NCBI GenBank assembly: GCA_036936605.1
Contig: JAUPFV010000001.1
Location: forward strand, 121,776,771-121,840,770
DNA: 64,000 nt
From: Limnanthes douglasii subsp. nivea
Taxonomy: Eukaryota; Streptophyta; Magnoliopsida; Brassicales; Limnanthaceae
Direction of reading: 5' to 3'
The stretch's first letter is position 1. The number at the start of each line of letters is the position of its first letter. Made by a program: the position numbers and the translations under genes. The notes below the pieces were generated by a model that did not search any database, was not told where the DNA came from, and worked only from the letters and a program-made list of their open reading frames with translations. This document shows, piece by piece, positions 57,562 to 64,000 of the stretch.

Positions 57562-59541
57562 ATGCCCCTACCCTATGATCGATTTCAAGGGAAGGGGGTG
57601 TTAGATTTTACTACTGCTTCATCTTCTTCTTTTGTTTCTTGTTTAGATCTAACAAACCAGAGAGGACAAATCGCCAAGAACACCGACAAGCTTAATCGGT
57701 GTTGTTATGTTCCAAGTGAAGCTACCTCTGTTCTCGACACTATAAGTAGTAGTCCTAGTTTAAGTCCACTTGCTTCTTTTTCTGGCGATACTCTGGCGGC
57801 CGGAAACAGCAAAACAAACACGGCGACGACCACCGATTTTTCTCAGGGAAGCGGGGACGAGAAATGCGGGCAGATGGAGGACTGGGAGACTGTGTTGTCT
57901 GGTTCGTCGGCTAACGGAGAGCAGAGCATTTTCAAGCTTATGATGGGTGGTTTTACTGACCCATCTAATGGATTCAACAAAATTGCAGACGGGTCGGGTC
58001 AAGAATTTGAGGAGGAAGAGTTCAATGCCGTTGCTGGGTTCGGTATGGTGGATCAGGGTTTGGGTTTTGATTCGGCTTCCGGTAATGTTAGCTCTCTTGC
58101 TTCTTTAGGGTTTCCGTTTGATATTCATAACCAAAACGGGTCGAGATTCGGTTCCAATAGTCTTATTTCATCGAATCAGAACTTGTTTCATCAACAATCC
58201 GTAGATGAATTTAACGGAAAAGCAGAGATTTTAAATCGTCAAGTGATAATCAACCAAAACCCAGGTTTGTTCTCGCCGGTAGCTAATGAGAACTACTCTT
58301 TCACGGCTACTCCACCGTCAAAACGGCTAAATTCAGCTCAACCCGGGTTAGGTCCCAACAACTATAACCAGTTTCAGCAACAGAGGCCAAATTCGGCAAC
58401 TGACGATCAATTAGCTAACGAACAAATGATAACGAATCAGCTGTTCAAAATCGCAGAGCTAATCGGATCCGGACCCGGGTCAGGTAACATAATTCACGCG
58501 CAAGAGATATTGGCGCGGCTCAATCACCACCACCAGTTCTTCTCGGCGGGTAATAGTAAGACACCTTTTCATAAGGCTGCTTCTTACTTCAACGAAGCTT
58601 TACAATCAGTCATTCAAAATAATGGTAACTTTTCAGCTTCAGGTCTAGTCAATTACAATCTAATTTTCAAAATCAGTGCTTATAAGTCTTTCACTGAAAT
58701 CTCACCGGTGCTCCAGTTCGCAAATTTTACATGTAACCAAGCATTGCTCGAATCCGTCCAAGGTTTCAATAAAATTCACATTATAGATTTCGATATTGGA
58801 TATGGTGGACAGTGGTCTTCTTTAATGCAAGACCTTGTTTTAGCAAACAGAAGCTCTGGCCCACCACCGTCTTTGAAAATCACAGCTTTTGTCTCTCAGG
58901 TGACTCATAATGGGCTCGAATTGGGGTTTACTCAGGAAAATCTTATTAATTTCGCTAGAGAAGTGAATATATTTTTAGAGATTGAAATTTTGAGTCTTGA
59001 GTCATTAACTTCTACTTCATATCCTCGCTTATCATCATCGGATGATGAAGGAATTGCGGTGAATCTACCTATCAGTTGTTTCGGCAATTACCCATCTTTT
59101 ATGCCATCGGTACTTCAGTTTGTAAAACAGGTTTCCCCTAAAATCGTGGTATCTATAGAGAGAGGATGTGACCGTACTGATATGCCATTTGCTCATCATG
59201 TAATTCACGCAATGCAGTCTTATTCAGCCATGTTTGAATCCCTTGATGCCGTTAATATAAGCCCTGATGGCCTTGAGAAGATCGAGAGGTTTTTGTTTCA
59301 GCCGGAGATCGAAAAGGTTGTGGGCAATCGTTACCGTTGGATCGATCAGATTCCACCGTGGAGGAATCTCTTTGTACAATATGGGCTGTCTCCGTTGACG
59401 TTTAGTAATTTTGCAGAGGCACAAGCGGAGTGTTTGGTGCAAAGGAGCCCGATTCGAGGGTTTCATTTGGAGAAGAGACAGTCTTCTCTTGTTCTTTGTT
59501 GGCACAGAAAAGAACTAATCTCGGCTTCAGTTTGGAAATGA
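57562..59541 (+). CDS. GRAS transcription regulator, HAIRY MERISTEM type (SCL6/22/27-like)
   Basis: A complete single-exon frame of 659 residues, close to Arabidopsis SCL22 and SCL27 (about 620-640). It opens with MPLPYDRFQGKGVLDF, the family's conserved start, which fixes the start codon. The first 290 residues are serine-, asparagine- and glutamine-rich and variable, as is usual. The GRAS domain follows: first leucine-rich part from about 294 (LFKIAELI, EILARLNH, KAASYFNEALQ), VHIID motif at 405-409 as IHIID with DFDIGYGGQW, PFYRE-like region near 530 (KIVVSIERGCDR), and SAW region from about 586 (GNRYRW) to ELISASVWK. The protein acts in the nucleus in shoot-meristem maintenance; family members partner with WUSCHEL-type proteins and are silenced by miR171. 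The matching miR171 site lies in codons 315-322. No damage is seen, in contrast to all neighbours. Confidence 0.97.
   Translation: MPLPYDRFQGKGVLDFTTASSSSFVSCLDLTNQRGQIAKNTDKLNRCCYVPSEATSVLDTISSSPSLSPLASFSGDTLAAGNSKTNTATTTDFSQGSGDEKCGQMEDWETVLSGSSANGEQSIFKLMMGGFTDPSNGFNKIADGSGQEFEEEEFNAVAGFGMVDQGLGFDSASGNVSSLASLGFPFDIHNQNGSRFGSNSLISSNQNLFHQQSVDEFNGKAEILNRQVIINQNPGLFSPVANENYSFTATPPSKRLNSAQPGLGPNNYNQFQQQRPNSATDDQLANEQMITNQLFKIAELIGSGPGSGNIIHAQEILARLNHHHQFFSAGNSKTPFHKAASYFNEALQSVIQNNGNFSASGLVNYNLIFKISAYKSFTEISPVLQFANFTCNQALLESVQGFNKIHIIDFDIGYGGQWSSLMQDLVLANRSSGPPPSLKITAFVSQVTHNGLELGFTQENLINFAREVNIFLEIEILSLESLTSTSYPRLSSSDDEGIAVNLPISCFGNYPSFMPSVLQFVKQVSPKIVVSIERGCDRTDMPFAHHVIHAMQSYSAMFESLDAVNISPDGLEKIERFLFQPEIEKVVGNRYRWIDQIPPWRNLFVQYGLSPLTFSNFAEAQAECLVQRSPIRGFHLEKRQSSLVLCWHRKELISASVWK
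58506..58526 (+). promoter_or_regulatory. miR171 target site in the GRAS coding sequence
   Basis: Twenty-one bases from GATATTGGCG to GGCTCAATCA are, as I recall the mature sequence, fully complementary to miR171. The site encodes ILARLNH within the first leucine-rich region of the GRAS domain. In HAM-clade genes cleavage occurs at this site, so this mRNA should be under miR171 control. Confidence 0.95.
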
Positions 59542-60570
59542 TGAAAGATCGTTTGTTCTTCTTTCATTTTGTGTTTTGTTTTTCTTGTTGTTCGGTTATG
59601 ACATTTAGTCGTTGACATGGTCATGGTTGTTTAGGTTTATGTCTCTTGACTGAGAATTTGAAAGAAACTGTTTACTAGTCTGAAGCATATTTTGTACAGT
59701 CTAGGTATTTCTTCTCTCCAGTCAATTGTTTTTGGCTTTTGTCTTAAGAAAATTTCACTGCATCTTTACGTTATTTTGAGGAGTATGATTCATGCACAGC
59801 ATAATTATACAAACACAAAGGAACACTCTAGTCTCAACGATTCAGATGAATTGACTCATACTCTTAGATGAGTTTTTGTAAGGCGGGAATGTTATTGTCC
59901 GTATAGTTAGTTATACCATTCTAATCTTACATGTCGCTCACGTTACGTATGCTTTTCTTTCGGCAGTTCTTTTACATTTACATTTAGATGATAAGATTTG
60001 TTTAAGATGGTTAGTGTTTCATGGAGTTTTGAATTAGTATTCTACTGAATTAAACTCTCAGAACACCAAAATGCGGCTGAAGGCTCTAAGAAGAATTTGT
60101 AACACCGAATATGTAAACATGTGAACCATTCCTTGCGAATGCCATCCTTGCAACATCACACGCATTTAATCATTGGGTAGGAGTTAGGAAAGAGTAGAAT
60201 AGAAGATGCAGTTTGGTGACTAGGCTTTGCGAGCTGGAGAAGATGAAATGAAGTTTATGATTAATAAAAGAGTCTACCTATTTTCATTCAGATCGGATTT
60301 AACTCTATCCAAAGTATCTAACTTCATCAAATTTATGGATGAAAATAATTTTATTGAAATATTAAGGACATTTTTTTTCTAAACGGCATTTGAATATTCG
60401 CCCTTCACTCTGCCCACCATCCCATTCCGGCAATTTCTTTATCCTCTAATGGTAAAAAAATTCCGACGTATCACCTTCTCTTTGTTCAAAATGAGTTTGT
60501 TTTTAAATTTTAAATTATATTTTTTTAGTTATTCATTTTGATATTATTGTTTAGTTTTTAATTTACTAGT

Positions 60571-60574
<4 letters not shown>
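59542..60574. other. 3' flank of the GRAS gene
   Basis: The T-rich sequence after the stop is expected to include the 3' untranslated region (to perhaps 59800). No clear polyadenylation signal was picked out. The rest is intergenic up to a TA run and element 3. Confidence 0.5.

Positions 60575-60602
<28 letters not shown>
60575..60602. repeat. TA microsatellite at the edge of element 3
   Basis: About 28 bases of alternating TA, ending just before the LTR of element 3 at 60606. The element may have inserted next to it. Confidence 0.93.
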
Positions 60603-60605
<3 letters not shown>

Positions 60606-60945
60606 TGTAGTCGGTATACGGCGAGTTCAATTATTAGAAGTCGCTTTGGTAAACAATAATAAAAATGTTTTAGTGAGAGAAAGAGTTTAGAGAGAGAAAG
60701 TGAGAGAACACAAATGAGTAAGATCAAAGTTTCAACCCTTTTATTAGTTTAGCTCTGACGTATATATAGAGGCCCAATGACTTAGTTCATCTCTGACGTA
60801 TATATAGAGACCCAATGACTTAGTTCATAGTTGTATTACACAAAATGATATATGACCCTTAGTCCTCAATAGATATATAATCAAAATCGTTCTTTTAATC
60901 TTTTATTATTTACATTTAAGTCTATGAACTTCTATTTCCTTATCA
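60606..60945 (-). repeat. 3' LTR of element 3
   Basis: On the plus strand it runs from TGTAGTCGG to CCTTATCA, 340 bp. Read on the minus strand it starts TGATAAGGAAATAG after GGGCTAC and ends GACTACA. TATA boxes (CTATATATAC) lie in a duplicated segment. A CT-rich downstream region (TCTCTCACTTTCTCTCTC) parallels the element 2 LTR. Confidence 0.8.
60753..60828. repeat. Tandem duplication 2 x 38 bp spanning the LTR TATA box
   Basis: Two adjacent copies (60753-60790 and 60791-60828) of a unit that includes GACGTATATATAGAG. They differ at one base (GAGGCCC against GAGACCC). Each copy carries a full TATA box on the minus strand, so this LTR has two core promoters 38 bp apart. Confidence 0.93.
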
Positions 60946-61338
60946 GTAGCCCTCTAGTTCTCATGTCAATAAATGAACGAGAGCTAATTGTCTTCGAACC
61001 ATGCCATAAACAATAATAACTCTTCTTTTAAAATTTGGCAATTCAAAATCAATAACATCCTTCTCCTCGAATCTCGTCAACAATTTAAAACCAATAACTT
61101 CTTTCTCCTCGAATTTCATCAGACGTAATGATACATCGAAGTATGCCTTTAGACAATCATTCATTGAGTTAACTTCAAAGTCGATCTATAAAATCTAACC
61201 GTTTAAATTCATCATGATTTCCTAGCTTATAGGCTTCGAGCTAGTATGACAGATGTCAAACTCGTGACGTTATTACCGTTTCATATTTTGTCCAATCATC
61301 ATAAAACGTTTTCCACTTCTGCACATATCTTCTTCCTC

Positions 61339-61346
61339 CTATAAAT
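61339..61346 (+). promoter_or_regulatory. TATA box for the element 3 aORF
   Basis: CTATAAAT lies 149 bp before the ATG at 61488. It is followed by a leader with GAGAGAGAAAC. The same leader motif occurs before the aORF starts of elements 1 and 2 (AGAGAGAAAAC, AGAGAGATAAAC on the minus strand). This supports transcription of the aORF from its own promoter, opposite to the element. Confidence 0.5.
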
Positions 61347-61487
61347 TCGTTAGCAATTTCACAACCCAAAATTCGTGAGAGAGAAACAATAAACCTCCCA
61401 ACTTTTGGCTACCTTCAACGCCTTCTTCAAACTTTCTAGTTGTTTTCACCGGAAAAATCACATTTTCCGTCAATCTTCAACCTGTTT

Positions 61488-64000
61488 ATGAGAAAACACC
61501 CAAGATCGAGAAAATCAAAAGCTAGAGTACCTACAAAACCCAAATCTCCAAAACTTGACGATAACCTTGTCTTCAGAGCTTATGATTACTTCTGCATAAG
61601 TGAAAGAGTGGACGAATATAAAGATGCTGGATTGATAAGAAACGCTCCCCTCGGAACCTCAACAAAGACCATTTATTACGGTAACTTCAATCCATCCAAA
61701 GTTCCTGCTTTTTCACCTTCACCTGTTACTAAATAGAGTCAATCTTCGAAAACTCGGACACCAAAAACCCCACTAACAACTCCTCAAATTTCAACTTCTC
61801 TTACCAAGTCATCGCCTCGAACTAGTCATAAAGCTGGTCAGTCCTCCTCACAACGATCTGAAGTGACCCCTTCCTATACTTATCCTTCAAGAGCTCCTAG
61901 GAAACGAACTTTTATAGCCATGGGAGACGATTCTGATGCTACACCAAACTCTTCTACCAACTCTCCTACCCAAGGGAAATTGTTGATAAAATTATAGTAA
62001 CTCAATAAATTCCCTAGAAGAATTCTCCATAACTGAGAGACAAGGCATCAGATGCAGAAGTTGATTCCGATGCGACCCGATCAAACAACGAAGCTGATAC
62101 TGGTGATGAGACCTCAAAAGGATCTGAAGATGCCCCTCTGAAAAAGATACGCAAGCCAAGAAATAAGAAAGCTCTGATCACAATATCCGATGAACAAAGA
62201 GCAAAACTTGGTGAGAATTTAAGATCTCTCGACGCTGGCTACATCGTTGCTTTAAAGAATGTCAAATATATCTATTACAAAGAGAATCATGCATCAGTTA
62301 TGAAAAAAACAATGGGGTATAGGAGACAACATCACCCTTTATCTTCCCAAAAGAGGTGAAACACCCTTAGACTTCAAGAAAAATGAGTTGATAGTCTACC
62401 CAGAAATCATCAACTAGGGGATTCGGTTCCCATTGGATCCGATGATCGTTGACTATTTCAAACTCATAGATCTTTTCCCAACTCAAGTAACCCAAAATCT
62501 ATGGTTCATCCTTTTATCTGTAATCATGGCCTCCCGATTGTCCAAGATTCCGATCACCATTAAAGATTTCATATCTTTAACAAAACTATCCAAGGGATCA
62601 AAGCTTCCATTCTACTACCTCACATTAGATGATGACTTGAAAATCATCGATGGCCTTCTAGAAGTGGACAAGTTCTGGAAGCAAAAGTTCATTTTCATTT
62701 CTGGAGGATGGGAAAATGGCAAAGAGATATCCGAAGCCAATCCATCAAAACTGAATCGTGTCTGGAAAAACAGTCGTAAGTATTATAACATTACTCCTTT
62801 TATATTGAATTTTCTAAATATTGTTATCTTTATCCATTGTCAATCTATTTGTTGCCATTTGTCGACCCAAAGCTAAAGCGATATTTGTCAAATTTACCTC
62901 ATGGGCTAAAGCAGAATGGAATAATTCTTTCCACACGGCATTCGAACCAATCGGTTTTCTCAACAGTCATTTGTTCCCAATCACACCTGGAGCTTCTCCC
63001 CTTGCAAATCTGATGGAACAACCTAACCCTCGATAGGCTGTCAAAATGTTGGTCCACCTTGACTGTAAAGTATTCTTACATGTGCGCAACATATATGACA
63101 GTCATCTTCTTAAAAAAATAAAGCAAAGAAAGATAAAAAGGTAACTAGTACATCTGGTGCTAGCCTTTCAACAAATCTGAAGCCCAAACGATTAAAAAAA
63201 AACAAAAAAAGACACCATGTCAACCATTGAAGAACAAATAAAATAGGAGCCTTCTTCGAAAAAGAAGAAAACTACTACACCTTCGAAGAAGAAAACATTT
63301 GCGACCATCGAAGATGTAGTGTCCGATGACGATGAGGTCATAGCTGTTGGAAATCAACAAAGTCCTCAACAAGAAAATGAAGCAACTAATGAAGATGCTA
63401 CAACCATTGTTGGAGAAAATCAACATGACGATCACTTCGATCCCGATAGTTCATCAATGAGTCACAAGAGCTTATTGGAGAAGAGGATCATGTCATTCAA
63501 GAAGTTCAAACTTGTCTACACAATTTTAAAAGAAGATCCGCACCGTCCACCTCTGAAGCGTCTCCAGAAATCATTGCTCCTTCTTCTCCTACTACATCTT
63601 TGGACCTCATCCCTCGTCCTAATCCAACAGTTTTTCCTCATATTCCACCAAACCCCGCTGTCATTGCTGCACTTCAACCATTTTCCGATCTCAATACTGC
63701 TGCAAAAACACTTTCTTAACAAATCGAGGCTTCTTATGGTCACTTGAAACGACTGACCAATGATATGGTTCGCTACAAAGGGATTACAGACGCTGAGAAA
63801 TAGTTGAGGGAAAAATTTCATCATCATATAATAAATCAGTTCCACTACTTCAAAATGGCAAGGTCTGAGCTTCTTAGAAGACTATTTTTTGTCAAAATCC
63901 ATTTACGAGAACAACACCAGGTCGATAAAGAAAAATTGATCGCTTCACATCAAGAAGAGATAAATAAGCTCAATGCTAAACACCTTGATGACTTGAATGC
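61488..64000 (+). pseudogene. Antisense accessory gene (aORF), copy in element 3, partial at window end
   Basis: The ATG at 61488 (MRKHPRSRKS) is chosen because sequence on both sides aligns with element 2; an upstream in-frame ATG at 61440 is less conserved. Next come YDYFCISERVDEYKDAGLIR, a serine- and threonine-rich part and RKRTFIAMGDD. The central domain (about 62365-62715) reads NELIVYPEIIN, GIRFPLDPMIVDYF, VIMASRLSKIP, LPFYYLTLDDDLKIIDGLL, FIFISGGWENGKE. A 97-bp intron follows. The second exon begins with AIFVKFTSWAKAEW, then NNSFHTAFEP and SHLFPITPG. A charged linker and a coiled coil (KEKLIASHQEEINKLNAKHL) reach the window end. Stops at 61734, near 61998 and at 62415 and 63034, plus frameshifts, show decay. 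It resembles the PF04195-type domain; function unknown. Confidence 0.85.
62776..62872 (+). other. Intron in the element 3 aORF
   Basis: The donor is CAGTC|GTAAGT in phase 1 after VWKNS; the acceptor is GACCCAAAG. Joining the exons keeps the frame (VWKNS-P-KAIFVKF) and leads directly into the conserved W-N-x-F-H block. The 97-bp intron is T-rich. Equivalent introns lie at 46466-46544 and 24574-24662 on the minus strand. Confidence 0.75.

Larger units (their letters stand above)
60606..64000 (-). mobile_element. Element 3: Tat-lineage Ty3/gypsy element, minus orientation, cut by the window end
   Basis: It consists of an LTR (60606-60945), a short spacer and an aORF on the plus strand. The aORF is antisense to the element in elements 1 and 2, so this element must lie on the minus strand with its pol beyond 64000. 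The LTR and the GGGCTAC junction match element 2. The element begins 1.07 kb after the stop codon of the GRAS gene. Confidence 0.85.

Noticed and set aside
57760..58002. 80-codon minus frame inside the GRAS gene, and another at 59224-59505
   Set aside because: They lie opposite a strongly supported coding sequence and have no motif.
59430..59615. 61-codon plus frame overlapping the end of the GRAS gene
   Set aside because: Out-of-frame shadow running into the 3' flank.
62433..62876. Treating the 147-codon frame as an independent host gene
   Set aside because: Its domain matches the aORFs of elements 1 and 2, and its last 33 codons are intron; it is part of the retrotransposon gene.
1..64000. 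tRNA, rRNA, CRISPR or bacterial-type operon features
   Set aside because: No cloverleaf, rRNA core sequence or regularly spaced repeat array was seen; the DNA is clearly plant nuclear.

Overview
The window is AT-rich nuclear DNA from a flowering plant, most likely a eudicot; the species cannot be told from the sequence. The plant call rests on an intact HAIRY MERISTEM-type GRAS gene with a perfect miR171 target site, on LTR retrotransposons of plant Ty1/copia and Ty3/gypsy types, and on a LINE with a C-terminal RNase H domain. Only one convincing host gene is present (57562-59541, +). Nearly all other coding signal is decayed transposable-element protein.

Layout: 1-5350 featureless AT-rich DNA. 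5350-8111 Copia relic A, split by a solo gypsy LTR (5671-6035, perfect AATAT target duplication). 9850-11260 Copia relic B. 13128-15560 Copia relic C with its 3' LTR. 16525-16790 a foldback repeat. 17260-26805 a nearly complete but dead Ty3/gypsy element of the Tat lineage (element 1): LTR, gag, RT, two RNase H domains, integrase, then a gene on the opposite strand, then LTR. 28200-31040 Copia relic D with an LTR. 32440-35560 Copia relic E, carrying a 400-bp purine tract. 37545-42000 a LINE on the minus strand, broken by two solo-LTR insertions (38048-38672 and 39715-40192) that both have target duplications. 43240-48916 a 5'-truncated Tat-type element (element 2). 52120-55600 another Ty3 relic. 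57562-59541 the GRAS gene. 60606-64000 the end of a third Tat-type element (element 3) in minus orientation, running off the window.

The most interesting system is an antisense accessory gene ('aORF') lying between integrase and the 3' LTR of elements 1, 2 and 3. The three copies share an N-terminal block, a domain resembling the Pfam family called 'putative gypsy type transposon' (PF04195-like), a phase-1 intron of 79-97 bp at the same codon, a coiled coil and, in the two copies wholly in the window, an acidic tail. Element 3 also shows a TATA box upstream of the aORF start. The intron lies antisense to the element's genomic RNA, so splicing of that RNA could not remove it. This argues that the gene was really expressed from its own promoter. 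A second point is that the reverse transcriptases of two separate Ty3 copies both read YIDN where YxDD is expected.

The elements do not appear to cooperate with the host gene. The GRAS gene is an intact island, with element 3 about 1.07 kb past its stop codon.
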